Positions 16,599-24,976 of a stretch of DNA of 64,000 nt are shown here, one piece after another. How positions within the stretch are numbered: position 1 is the stretch's first letter; every line of letters starts with the position of its first letter. Source of the stretch: Limiplasma sp034927815 (GTDB taxonomy: Bacteria; Bacillota; Clostridia; Christensenellales; Aristaeellaceae). The notes beneath the pieces were generated by a model that saw nothing but the letters and a program-made list of their open reading frames with translations, was not told the origin of the DNA and ran no database searches. The translations under genes were made by a program, and so were the position numbers. The DNA lies in assembly GCA_034927815.1 (NCBI GenBank), contig JAYFPK010000037.1:1-64000 (forward strand), given 5' to 3'.

Positions 16599-17822
16599 TC
16601 ATTTCCCCGCCGCTTTTCTCCTCGCCTTTCCAAAGGCGCACAGGCTGGCGAAGGCGCACACTCCCAGCCAGATCAGGGATACGGCCCGCCATTGCTCCGC
16701 GGCCATCAGCGCGCCCAGCACAATGCTGGCCGCCGCCGCCCCCACATAGTTGGCGAAGTCGAACAGCCCCACCAAGGTCGAAATCATGTTTTCATCGGCG
16801 TGGGACAGCGGCAGGTAGGAAATTTGGATACAGGAACCCAGATAGGCAAGGGCCGCCAGCAAAAACAGCGCGGCAAAGGCCGCCGTCCGGTTGCCGAGAG
16901 TAAAGGCCAGCAGCCCGCACATGAGCGCCATGGCTAAAAACGTGTATGCCAGGCTGCTGGCGGGGCGGGCGGTGAGGGGCCGCGCCAGGGACCAGCCCGC
17001 CAGCAGCCCCGTGAGGTTGGCCAGGGGGGAAAGGAGCAAAAGCCATGAGCCGCTGCCCACAGACGTGCCCAAAAAGCCCAGGAAAAGCGCGGGCAGCAGC
17101 AGCGCCAGATTTTCCTTCACCAGCCCAAGGCACAGGCTGGTCAGGGCCAGCGGCCATAGCTTGTGGGCGCTTACATACCGGTATGTGTCCCTGAGGGTGT
17201 GGCGTTTTCGGCTCCAATCAGCCCCCAAGGCGCTTGGGTCTGCTCCCGCGCGCATGAGAAGGAGCCAGCAGGCCAGGAGCGCCAGGGTAAGCGCCAGGGG
17301 AACCGCAAAGACGGCGCGCCATCCAAGCGCGGGCATGCGGGGCGCAAGCACAAGCCACGCCAGGCAGTAGCCGCCCACCGGAGCCGCCCCCATTACCATG
17401 GCCAGCTTTGCCTTGCGCGCCTGGCCAAAGCGGATGCACAGCAGCCGGAGCATCGGCCCCCACAGCATGGATAGGAATATGCCGTTCCCCGCCCACAGAA
17501 CAGGAAGCGCGGTTGCGCTGTCCAGGAGAAGGGCAAGCCCATACACGCAGGCGGAGCCAAGCATGGACGCCGCGATAAAGGATTCGGGGCGCAAGCGGTC
17601 GCCCCAAAAACCGTTGATCAGCTGCCCCACGGCATAGGCGGCAAAAAACGCGCTGCCAACGATGCCCAGATAGGCGCCGTCCGTGCCAAAATGCGCCGCC
17701 AGCTGTTCATAGCCCGCGGAGATGCCCGCCCGCGCCAAGTAGGCGGCCACATATACCAGCCAGCACAGCACCAGCGCAATAGGAGCCGTAAGCCGCGGCC
17801 GGCGGGGTGCATCCATGAACAT
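16599..17822 (-). CDS. Major facilitator superfamily transporter
   Basis: A 407-residue secondary transporter with about 12 transmembrane helices. The segment GQLINGFWGDRL (around residues 60-72) matches the conserved loop 2-3 motif of MFS carriers, and the general pattern recalls organophosphate/glycerol-phosphate type permeases, but the substrate cannot be assigned. The ATG at 17822 is preceded by GAGGTAAAGG; an upstream in-frame ATG at 17876 falls inside the promoter. Expression is from the promoter at 17875-17903, divergent from the GntR regulator, which may control both. Confidence 0.85.
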   Translation of the reverse strand: MFMDAPRRPRLTAPIALVLCWLVYVAAYLARAGISAGYEQLAAHFGTDGAYLGIVGSAFFAAYAVGQLINGFWGDRLRPESFIAASMLGSACVYGLALLLDSATALPVLWAGNGIFLSMLWGPMLRLLCIRFGQARKAKLAMVMGAAPVGGYCLAWLVLAPRMPALGWRAVFAVPLALTLALLACWLLLMRAGADPSALGADWSRKRHTLRDTYRYVSAHKLWPLALTSLCLGLVKENLALLLPALFLGFLGTSVGSGSWLLLLSPLANLTGLLAGWSLARPLTARPASSLAYTFLAMALMCGLLAFTLGNRTAAFAALFLLAALAYLGSCIQISYLPLSHADENMISTLVGLFDFANYVGAAAASIVLGALMAAEQWRAVSLIWLGVCAFASLCAFGKARRKAAGK

Positions 17823-17874
17823 CACTACCTTTACCTCGCGCGAGCCTTCTTGAAAAACCCGAATCAACCAAAAC

Positions 17875-17903
17875 ATTATGACCTATTTTACGCCGCCTGT
17901 CAA
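17875..17903 (-). promoter_or_regulatory. Promoter of the MFS transporter gene
   Basis: Minus-strand TTGACA (17898-17903), 17-base spacer, CATAAT (17875-17880). Confidence 0.7.
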
Positions 17904-17940
17904 TCGGATGCATGAAAGAATCAAGGTTTTGCCGAGGGTA

Positions 17941-17979
17941 TTGACAGAAACGATCAGTTTATCATAATATAATGATGAA
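17941..17979 (+). promoter_or_regulatory. Promoter and possible operator of the GntR gene
   Basis: TTGACA (17941-17946) with CATAAT (17963-17968, 16-base spacer). ATCAT (17961-17965) and ATGAT (17972-17976) form an inverted repeat with a six-base spacer over the -10 region, which is a plausible autoregulatory site. Confidence 0.5.
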
Positions 17980-18012
17980 TTATAGGCTCACCGCCGAAGG
18001 AGCGTGCCGGAC

Positions 18013-18744
18013 ATGGCAAAGATACAGGCGTACATGCGCGTCTATAACGTACTGAAAAAGCAGATTCTGGAAGGCGGGTATCCCATCGGCTCGTTGCTGC
18101 CCACCGAAAGCGAACTGGAGAGGATCTTCGACGTCAGCCGCACCACCGTGCGCAAGGCGGTGGAAATCCTTTGCCGGGAAGGCTTTTTGGAAACCCGGCA
18201 GGGCCGGGGCACCGAGGTGCTGGACTACCGCACCAGCCAGAACCTCAACGTGGTCACCTCCACGTCGGAAACTTTGGAGCGCCGGGGATACAGGGTGGTC
18301 ACCCGGGATATGTACATCGACCGGGTGAAGGCCCAGGGGCGGCTGGCCCAGGATATGGGCGTGGAAGAAGGGGTCGAGGTGGTCCGCATCCAGCGCATCC
18401 AGACCGCGGACGACGTTCCCATCGCCATCATGAAAAACTATTTGAAGGCTTCTTTGGTGCCGGGCATCGAATCCCATAGCAACCAGTTCACACGCCTGTA
18501 CGATTTTCTGCAGGATTTTTACGGCGTAGCCATCGATGCGGCGCAGGACCGGATCACCGCCAAAAACGCCAGCTTTGAGGAGGCGCAGATGCTGGGCGTT
18601 CCCGTGGGAACGGCCCTGGTGTACCTCTCCCGGGTGTGCTTTCAAAACGGCGTGCCCGTGGATGTGGACCATGTGAGCCTCGTGGGGGGAAGATATGAGT
18701 TCGAGGTGTTCATGAACGGCCGGTATCAGCGGCCCCAGAAATAA
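18013..18744 (+). CDS. GntR/HutC-family transcriptional regulator (UTRA domain)
   Basis: A 243-residue repressor-type regulator. An N-terminal winged helix-turn-helix (about residues 5-70, with LLPTESELERIFDVSRTTVR) is followed by a UTRA ligand-binding domain (about 90-235) of the HutC subfamily, which usually senses a sugar phosphate or related metabolite. The ATG at 18013 lies ten bases after GAAGGAG; the GTG at 18004 is too close to it. It immediately precedes the deoC-kinase-transporter operon and is the obvious candidate regulator of it, probably through the inverted repeat over that operon's promoter (18875-18925). Confidence 0.9.
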   Translation: MAKIQAYMRVYNVLKKQILEGGYPIGSLLPTESELERIFDVSRTTVRKAVEILCREGFLETRQGRGTEVLDYRTSQNLNVVTSTSETLERRGYRVVTRDMYIDRVKAQGRLAQDMGVEEGVEVVRIQRIQTADDVPIAIMKNYLKASLVPGIESHSNQFTRLYDFLQDFYGVAIDAAQDRITAKNASFEEAQMLGVPVGTALVYLSRVCFQNGVPVDVDHVSLVGGRYEFEVFMNGRYQRPQK

Positions 18745-18874
18745 GAAGGTACGGGGCTATGCGGATATACATCGGGCATCGGGGGCGCGTGGAAGATCAC
18801 GATCTTACCTGCGCCCTTGCTTTGTCCAAAGCCGTTGTTATCAGAAAGGGGAATTATTTTCCAAAACTGTCCAG

Positions 18875-18925
18875 TTCCTGTTGACAAAGAAAGATAATGA
18901 TGTTACTATCTTTTTGTCAAACAGG
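18875..18925 (+). promoter_or_regulatory. Promoter of the deoC operon inside a long inverted repeat
   Basis: TTGACA (18881-18886) and TACTAT (18904-18909) are spaced by 17 bases. Overlapping them is an imperfect inverted repeat: arms of about 20 bases, starting TTCCTGTTGACAAAG on the left and ending TTTTTGTCAAACAGGAA on the right, around a ten-base centre. The arms differ only by one- or two-base indels. Covering both promoter boxes, it could be the binding site of the GntR regulator or a hairpin at the start of the message. Confidence 0.65.
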
Positions 18926-18933
18926 AAAGGACG

Positions 18934-19671
18934 ATGGCTATGGAACAGGAACTGCTCAGCGGACTTGCGCGCATGGTGGATATCAGCGGTGTACGGGCGG
19001 ATGTGACGCTTCGGGAGCTTACCCAGATCGCCGCGGCGGCAAAGCATTACCGCTTCCTCTGCGCGTTTGCGATGCCCTGCTTTACCAGCCGGTTGGTGGA
19101 GCTTTTGGGGGAGGAGCCGGATATCCTGGTGGGCGGCACCGTGGGCTTTCCCTCCGGCGCGGACACAACCACCCTGAAAGTGGCCAACGCCCGGGAGCAG
19201 CTTGCCGCCGGCGTGGACGAGCTGGATATGGTGATCAATATCGGCGCTTTGAAGAGCGGCCTTTACCCGATGGTATACGATGATATCCGGGCGGTGGTGG
19301 AGGCCGCCGGGGGCAAACCCACCAAGTGCATTTTGGAGGTGGCGTACCTCACGGAGGATGAGATCCGCAAAGGCGCCGAGCTGGCCGTGCGCGCGGGGGT
19401 CGCCTATGTAAAAACCGGCACGGGCTGGGTGAACAAGCCCACTACGGTGGAGGCAGTCCGCATCATTCGGAACACCATCGGCGGCAGCGCCAAAATCAAG
19501 GCGGCGGGCGGCGTGCGCACGCTGGACACGATGCTGGCCATGGTCGACGCCGGATGTTCCCGCTTTGGCATCGGCCTTCACAGCATCATGAGCATCATGA
19601 AAGAGGTGGACGCCCGCCTGGGGCGCAAAGACGACTTCACCTTGGAGGCCGCGGGCAACGATCAATACTGA
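18934..19671 (+). CDS. deoC: Deoxyribose-phosphate aldolase family protein (DeoC)
   Basis: A 245-residue TIM-barrel class I aldolase. In the DeoC family it splits 2-deoxyribose 5-phosphate into glyceraldehyde 3-phosphate and acetaldehyde. The three key residues are present: D98 in DELDMVIN, Schiff-base K160 in YVKTGTGW and K189 in IKAAGGVRT. The KTGTGW form differs from the common KTSTGF, so the accepted aldehyde or sugar may vary. The start at 18934 follows AGGAAAGG; a second ATG at 18940 is equally possible. It leads an operon with an FGGY kinase 12 bases downstream and, further on, a sugar importer and an alcohol dehydrogenase that could dispose of the acetaldehyde. Confidence 0.88.
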   Translation: MAMEQELLSGLARMVDISGVRADVTLRELTQIAAAAKHYRFLCAFAMPCFTSRLVELLGEEPDILVGGTVGFPSGADTTTLKVANAREQLAAGVDELDMVINIGALKSGLYPMVYDDIRAVVEAAGGKPTKCILEVAYLTEDEIRKGAELAVRAGVAYVKTGTGWVNKPTTVEAVRIIRNTIGGSAKIKAAGGVRTLDTMLAMVDAGCSRFGIGLHSIMSIMKEVDARLGRKDDFTLEAAGNDQY

Positions 19672-19683
19672 GGGGGTTGCTCC

Positions 19684-21219
19684 ATGAGGTACATTATCGC
19701 CTACGACCTGGGCACCGGCGGCACGAAAGCGTCGGTCTTTACCGAGCATGGCGAAGCGGTGGCCAGCGCGTTCCTGTCGATACGGACGCTTTTTACGCCC
19801 GGGGGCTTTCATGAGCAAAGGCCGGAGGATTGGTGGGGCAGCGTTGTGCAAAGCACCCGCCGGCTGCTCAGCATCGCAAGGGTGGAAGCGGCCTCTATCG
19901 TTGGGCTGGCGGTATCGGGCCACAGCCTCGCCGCGGCCCCCCTTCAGGGGGATGGCGCGCTGCTCACCGGCTCCACCCCCATCTGGACGGATAGCCGGGC
20001 GGGAGCGCAGGCAAAGCGCTTTTTTGCCCAGGTGGACGAGACCCGGTGGTATACCCGCACAGGCAACGGCTTCCCCGCGCCGCAGTACGCGCTGTTTAAA
20101 ATCATGTGGCTCAAGGAGCATCAGCCGGAAGTCTATGCCAAGGCCGCCTGCTTTTTGGGCACGAAGGATTATGTGAACTACCGGCTTACGGGCGTCATGG
20201 CCACAGACCACTCCTACGCCTCCGGCAGCGGGTGCTACGACTTGCGCGCCATGGCCTACGATCAGGAGTATATCCGCGCGGCGGGCATCGACGGGGACAA
20301 GCTCCCTCAAATCCTGGCCTCCAGCGATATCACCGGGCATCTGACGGCGGAGGCGGCCAAGGCGCTGGGGCTTGCGCAGGGCATTCCCGTGGCGGCGGGC
20401 GGCGTGGATAACGCCTGCATGGCGCTGGGGGCGGCTTGTATCGCCGACGGCGACGCCTACACCTCCCTTGGCACCTCCGCGTGGATCGCCGTGGCTTCCC
20501 ATGAGCCCATTGTGAACCCCGCGCGGCGCAGCTATGTGTTTGCGCATTGCGTCCCGGGCATGTTCGCCAGCGCCACCTGTATCTTTTCCGCGGGCAACAG
20601 CCTGCGGTGGGTGAAAAATGTGCTTTGCCCGGATGTAATCCAGCGGGCGGAGCAAGAGCGCGCCGATGCCTACGACCTGATGACGGCGATGGCCGCAACG
20701 TCGCCCCCGGGCGCGAACCGGCTCTTGTTTAACCCAAGCCTTGCCGGCGGCAGCGCAACGGAAAAATCGCCGGACATTCGCGGCGCGTTCCTGGGCCTCA
20801 CCCTCAGCCATACCCGGGAGGATGTGTTGCGCGCAACTTTGGAGGGTGTCGCGCTCAACCTGCGCCTGTCTTTGGATGTAATGCGCCAGATCACCCCCAT
20901 CGGCGACGATATGCTCATTGTGGGGGGAGGAGGCAGGAGCCGCCTGTGGCGGCAGATTTTTGCCAACGTCTATGGGATGAACATTCTGGAGACCAACGTC
21001 GGGCAGGATGCGGGCAGCCTTGGGGCCATGGCCTGCGCCGCCGTGGGCACGGGCCTGTGGAAGGGCTTTGATGAGGTGCGCGGGGTGCACCGGCTGGAGG
21101 GGCGCGTTTCGCCCCAGCCGAAGGAACAGGCCCTGTACGGGAAGCTGCTGCCGGTGTTTGCCCGGGCTGCGGATATGCAAGCGGACCTGGGGGAAGAGCT
21201 GGCGCGGCTGAGCCTGTGA
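19684..21219 (+). CDS. FGGY-family carbohydrate kinase (xylulokinase-like)
   Basis: A 511-residue sugar kinase of the FGGY family. The N-terminal phosphate-binding segment is YDLGTGGTKAS (residues 7-17); the C-terminal half carries YTSLGTSAW and the adenosine-binding VGGGGRSRLWRQ (near 411-422) followed by QDAGSLGAM. Overall it resembles xylulokinases. In context it should phosphorylate the sugar brought in by the downstream importer, giving the substrate for the DeoC-type aldolase. The classical deoxyribokinase is a PfkB-family enzyme, so if this is a deoxy-sugar pathway the kinase type is unusual. The ATG at 19684 follows AGGGGG. Confidence 0.88.
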   Translation: MRYIIAYDLGTGGTKASVFTEHGEAVASAFLSIRTLFTPGGFHEQRPEDWWGSVVQSTRRLLSIARVEAASIVGLAVSGHSLAAAPLQGDGALLTGSTPIWTDSRAGAQAKRFFAQVDETRWYTRTGNGFPAPQYALFKIMWLKEHQPEVYAKAACFLGTKDYVNYRLTGVMATDHSYASGSGCYDLRAMAYDQEYIRAAGIDGDKLPQILASSDITGHLTAEAAKALGLAQGIPVAAGGVDNACMALGAACIADGDAYTSLGTSAWIAVASHEPIVNPARRSYVFAHCVPGMFASATCIFSAGNSLRWVKNVLCPDVIQRAEQERADAYDLMTAMAATSPPGANRLLFNPSLAGGSATEKSPDIRGAFLGLTLSHTREDVLRATLEGVALNLRLSLDVMRQITPIGDDMLIVGGGGRSRLWRQIFANVYGMNILETNVGQDAGSLGAMACAAVGTGLWKGFDEVRGVHRLEGRVSPQPKEQALYGKLLPVFARAADMQADLGEELARLSL

Positions 21220-21329
21220 CCCCGTAGGGTCCTGCCCAAGGGCAGCCCATGCCTGGGAAATTGCCCATGATTTTGGAACCTAAAGCGCTGGTGCACGCGC
21301 TTTGGAAATATTAGGAATGGGGGATATAC

Positions 21330-22421
21330 ATGAAAAAATTGACCTCTGTACTCATGGTTGTCGTTTTGCTGGCTGGAATGCTCACCCTGGCCGCGACGGC
21401 CTTCGCCGAGGACGACTTCTACGCGGTATCGCTGGGATGGGCGGAGAACGCCTCCGGACAGCGCCAGAAGACGGGCTTTACGGAATCCTTTGAGAAGTTC
21501 GGCATCACCAACTTCTCCATCGTGGACGCCAACTACGATCCGGTACGGCAGACCGAGCAAATCCGGGCCTTCATCGCCAAGGCCCCCAAGGCGCTCTTCA
21601 TTACGCCCAGCGACCCCACCGGCATTGCCGAAGCGGTGAAGGAAGCCTGTGACGCCGGAATCCCGGTATACCTGTCCGACGGCTTTGTGAGCGGAGCGGA
21701 CGCGGTGAGCACGGTGCTGTTCGACAACTATGCCTGCGGCAAAACCACCATGACCTATCTGTGCGACCGGCTCCAGGAGAAGTACGGCACCACCGAGCCC
21801 ATCAAGATCGGCATGATCATGCTGCCCTCCAACGAGAGCTGGCACCAGCGGGACCTTGGGGCGGAGGATGTGCTGGAGCAGGAGAAATACGCCAATATCC
21901 AGGTCGCCAACACCTGGTCCTGGGATTCCACCGGCGCGGTGACCCCCTCGGCCACCATCAGCACATGGCTTGCGGCGGATACCAACAAGGAGCTGCGGGG
22001 CATCTGGTGCGCCTGGGACGGCGCGGCCTTTGAGGGCCTGGTGCTCACCGGCGAAACCCGCCCGGAGATCATGTACACCGGCTGCGACGGCGGCGAGGAA
22101 TGCTGGAACTATATGATCAACTATCCCGAGAGCTTTGTGATGAGCGCCGGGGAAAACATCTATTCCATGCCCCGGCAGCTGGTGCAGTACGCCATGAACT
22201 ACCATGAGGGCAGGACCGTGCCGCGCCTTGTGCTGGTGGAGGGCTACGCCGTTACCAGCACCATGATCGGCGAAGTGAACAGCATCCGGGATTACAAGGT
22301 CGGCGACAAGACCGCCTGGGAGCTCCTGCTCAGCTACGACCTGCCCGGCAACATCGACCTGCTCAATCAGGCGCTGACCGAAAACAACCTCACCGACCAC
22401 CTCTGGGTGCCCACGATCTGA
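21330..22421 (+). CDS. Sugar ABC transporter substrate-binding protein (ribose type)
   Basis: A 363-residue secreted binding protein of the periplasmic-binding-protein 4 (ribose/galactose) class. A signal peptide (MKKLTSVLMVVVLLAGMLTL, cleavage near TAFAE at 26-30) has no lipobox cysteine. The mature protein begins with FYAVSLGW and contains the PKALFITPSDPTGIAEAVK segment typical of the family's hinge region. It captures the solute for the ATPase and permeases downstream. A terminator-like hairpin (22438-22473) separates it from the ATPase gene. The upstream gap contains an AAAGCGC/GCGCTTT inverted repeat (21282-21303) of uncertain role. Confidence 0.88.
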   Translation: MKKLTSVLMVVVLLAGMLTLAATAFAEDDFYAVSLGWAENASGQRQKTGFTESFEKFGITNFSIVDANYDPVRQTEQIRAFIAKAPKALFITPSDPTGIAEAVKEACDAGIPVYLSDGFVSGADAVSTVLFDNYACGKTTMTYLCDRLQEKYGTTEPIKIGMIMLPSNESWHQRDLGAEDVLEQEKYANIQVANTWSWDSTGAVTPSATISTWLAADTNKELRGIWCAWDGAAFEGLVLTGETRPEIMYTGCDGGEECWNYMINYPESFVMSAGENIYSMPRQLVQYAMNYHEGRTVPRLVLVEGYAVTSTMIGEVNSIRDYKVGDKTAWELLLSYDLPGNIDLLNQALTENNLTDHLWVPTI

Positions 22422-22437
22422 TTCAAACAAAAGAGAA

Positions 22438-22473
22438 CGGGGACAAGGGCGGTTCCTTGTCCCCGGCTTTCTC
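22438..22473 (+). terminator. Intra-operon terminator/attenuator after the binding-protein gene
   Basis: Eleven-base arms (22438-22448 and 22455-22465; C-G pairs at the base, ten central pairs intact) followed by CTTTCTC. It should reduce expression of the ATPase and permeases relative to the binding protein. Confidence 0.6.
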
Positions 22474-22487
22474 ACGGAGGACAAGGC

Positions 22488-24002
22488 ATGAGCTATGCAC
22501 TGGAAATGAGGGGCATCCACAAGAGCTTCGCGGGCCTTCGGGCGCTGTGCGGCGCCCACCTGGCCGTTGGACAGGGGGAGGCCCACGCCCTGCTGGGCAT
22601 CAACGGCGCGGGAAAGTCCACCATGATCAAGATTCTTTCCGGCGTGTACACCCGGGACGCGGGGGAGATTCTGATCGGCGGGGAGCCGCGCCAGATCAAT
22701 ACCCCCAAGGACGCCATCGCCTGCGGCATCTCCGCTGTGTATCAGGATCCGCAGATGATCGAATCCTACACCGGTTACGAGAATATCTACCTGGGCCACG
22801 AGGGCGCGGGGGAGGCCGCGCTGTCCGCCGTAAACCGCCGCAGGCTCCGCAAGCAGGCCCAGGAGCTGGTGGCGCGCTATCCCTTTGAGATCGACGTGGA
22901 AAAGCCCGTATACCTCATGAGCAGCGTGGAGCGGGAGATCATCGCCATTCTCCGGGCCCTGTCCAAGGAATGCCGGATTCTGGTGCTGGACGAGCCCACC
23001 TCCATCCTCACTGAAAAGGAAAAGTATACTCTTTTTGAGTTTATCCATATATTGAAGCGCACCGGCGTTTCCATCATCTATATCACCCACCATCTGGACG
23101 AGGTGGCGCAGGTGTGCGACAGCTTCTCCGTGTTCCGGAACGGGTGCAACGTGTGCCGGGAGGAAATTCACGGCGGCGCGGTGGATTCGGGGCATATTGC
23201 GGAGCTGATGCTGGGGGAAAGGCTGGATCAGATTTATCCCCCCCGGGCCCCGGAGCCGTCCGAGGATGTCTGCCTTACGGCCAGCGGCCTTTCTTTGGAG
23301 GGACGCTTTCAGGATATCTCCTTTCAGGCCCGGCGCGGCGAGGTGTTCGGCGTGTTTGGCCTGGTGGGCTCCGGCATTGACGAGCTGTCCAAGGTGCTGG
23401 TGGGGGCCGTCAGGGAGACCGCCGGGACCCTGGAGAAGGACGGGAAGCGGCTTGCGCTGTCCAGCCCCGGGGCGGCCATCCGCCACGGCCTGTACCTGGT
23501 TCCCGGAAACCGCAAGACCGAAGGCCTTTTGCACAATCTGCCCATCACCTTCAACGTCACCATTGCGAAGCTGGAGAAGGCGGTGCGCCGCCTGAACATC
23601 GTCGACCGCAGGCTGGAGGCGCGAAGCGCCCAGGAGCTGGCGGAAAAGCTGTCGATCTCCACCCCCTCGGTGCAAAAGAAGGTGAACGAGCTCTCCGGCG
23701 GCAACCAGCAGAAGGTGGTCATTGCCAAGGGCCTCTACACCGAAGCGGATGTGTATATCTTCTGCGAGCCCACAGTGGGCGTGGATGTGGGCGCAAAATC
23801 CGGCATTTATGAGATGATCCGCAAGCTGGCCCGCAAGGCGGCGGTCCTCATCATCTCCTCAGAGCCGGAGGAGGTGCTGGGCAACGCCGACCGCGTGATG
23901 GTCATCTACCAGGGCCGCACAACGCTGCGCAAAAGCGCCGCCGGCACGACGCTCAAGGAGATGCTGGTGCACGCGATTTCCAATGGGGAGGTGGAGGCAT
24001 GA
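22488..24002 (+). CDS. Sugar ABC transporter ATP-binding protein (RbsA/MglA type)
   Basis: A 504-residue double-domain ATPase. The first half has Walker A GINGAGKST, Walker B LVLDEPTS and a weakened signature LMSSVE. The second half has the reduced Walker A GLVGSGIDE, a full LSGGNQQKVV signature and IFCEPTVGVDVG, where the Walker B Asp is Cys but the catalytic Glu is kept. It powers the 23999-24976 and 24976-25968 permeases. The ATG at 22488 has GGAGGACAAGG upstream, and its stop overlaps the next start by four bases. Confidence 0.9.
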   Translation: MSYALEMRGIHKSFAGLRALCGAHLAVGQGEAHALLGINGAGKSTMIKILSGVYTRDAGEILIGGEPRQINTPKDAIACGISAVYQDPQMIESYTGYENIYLGHEGAGEAALSAVNRRRLRKQAQELVARYPFEIDVEKPVYLMSSVEREIIAILRALSKECRILVLDEPTSILTEKEKYTLFEFIHILKRTGVSIIYITHHLDEVAQVCDSFSVFRNGCNVCREEIHGGAVDSGHIAELMLGERLDQIYPPRAPEPSEDVCLTASGLSLEGRFQDISFQARRGEVFGVFGLVGSGIDELSKVLVGAVRETAGTLEKDGKRLALSSPGAAIRHGLYLVPGNRKTEGLLHNLPITFNVTIAKLEKAVRRLNIVDRRLEARSAQELAEKLSISTPSVQKKVNELSGGNQQKVVIAKGLYTEADVYIFCEPTVGVDVGAKSGIYEMIRKLARKAAVLIISSEPEEVLGNADRVMVIYQGRTTLRKSAAGTTLKEMLVHAISNGEVEA

Positions 24003-24976
24003 GAAAGCGGATTTCGGAGCGGCTGCCCATCGTGCTGTTTGCCGTCCTGTTCCTGGCGGTGCTTCTCACCTTCCAGGGCTTGCAGCCCACCTTCCTCTCC
24101 TGGGCCAACATCATCAATATGATGCAGTCCGTTTCCACCACGGTGATCGCGGCCATCGGCCTCACCTTTGTGATTGCCATTGGGCGTTCGGATATCTCCT
24201 TTTACATGACCAGCTGCTTTTGCGGCGTGTGGATGGCCTGGCTGGTGAGCCTGGGCTGGCATCCTGTCCCCGCCATTGTCTGCGGCGTGGCCGCGGGGGC
24301 GCTGTGGGGCGGCGTGTCCGGCGTGGCGGTAGGCAAGCTCAAGCTGCCGGACATCATCACCACCATCGCCATCGGGTCCATCGCCTTCGGGCTGGGCTAC
24401 GTGTTCTCTGACGGCGCGTTCATCATGCAGAACTTTATCGAGGCGAAAACCCACTACCTGTCCCAGTACGTGATCCTGAGCCTGCCGCTGCCCGTATACA
24501 TCATGGCGGCGGTCATGGGGCTATGCTACTACCTCTTGGAGCGCTCCCGCTTCGGCCGCGCGTTCTACGCCGTGGGGGCGACGGAGAAGGCCGCCTACCT
24601 CAGCGGCGTGAACGTGAACCGCACCATTTTGCTGGCCTATGTGATCTGCGGCACCTGCGCAGCCGTCGCCGCGCTGATCATGACGGCGCGGCAGGGCTAC
24701 GGCAATGTCAAAATCGGCATGAACATGCTGATGCCCTGCTTTACGGCGGTGTACATCGGCATGTCGGTATTCAAGCGGCCCTGCGTGCTGGGTACGTTCC
24801 TGGGGGCGCTGCTGGTTACGGCCATCGCCACGGGCTTCACCTCCATCAACATCCCCTTTTACTGGTCCAACCTCGTTACCGGCTTTGTGCTGATCCTCGC
24901 CATTTTGCTCTCCAAGATTGTGGTACAGCAAAAGACCCCGGCGCCCTCGGGCAGGGGAAAGGAGGCGAAGGCGTGA
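23999..24976 (+). CDS. Sugar ABC transporter permease (RbsC type), first
   Basis: A 325-residue polytopic permease of PF02653. Family segments include the GLTFVIAIGRSDIS loop after the second helix (typical form: GLTFVIITGGIDLS) and the YAVGATEKAAYLSGVN segment near residue 195 (typical form: YAIGGNEEAARLSGI). It overlaps the ATPase gene by four bases and the next permease by one base, so the three are translationally coupled. It forms a heterodimeric channel with the following gene product. Confidence 0.88.
   Translation: MRKRISERLPIVLFAVLFLAVLLTFQGLQPTFLSWANIINMMQSVSTTVIAAIGLTFVIAIGRSDISFYMTSCFCGVWMAWLVSLGWHPVPAIVCGVAAGALWGGVSGVAVGKLKLPDIITTIAIGSIAFGLGYVFSDGAFIMQNFIEAKTHYLSQYVILSLPLPVYIMAAVMGLCYYLLERSRFGRAFYAVGATEKAAYLSGVNVNRTILLAYVICGTCAAVAALIMTARQGYGNVKIGMNMLMPCFTAVYIGMSVFKRPCVLGTFLGALLVTAIATGFTSINIPFYWSNLVTGFVLILAILLSKIVVQQKTPAPSGRGKEAKA

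Noticed and set aside
16456..16692. A minus-strand small open frame with hydrophobic stretches
   Set aside because: It overlaps the end of the MFS gene, has no ribosome binding site and shows no conserved pattern.
21282..21303. AAAGCGC/GCGCTTT inverted repeat as a CcpA (cre) site
   Set aside because: The spacing between half-sites is too long for a cre box, and it has neither a T tail nor a promoter beside it.
18841..23675. Long minus-strand open frames of 779 and 901 codons
   Set aside because: They lie opposite deoC, the FGGY kinase, the binding protein and the ATPase, and their translations are rich in His, Gly, Ala and Arg without domains.
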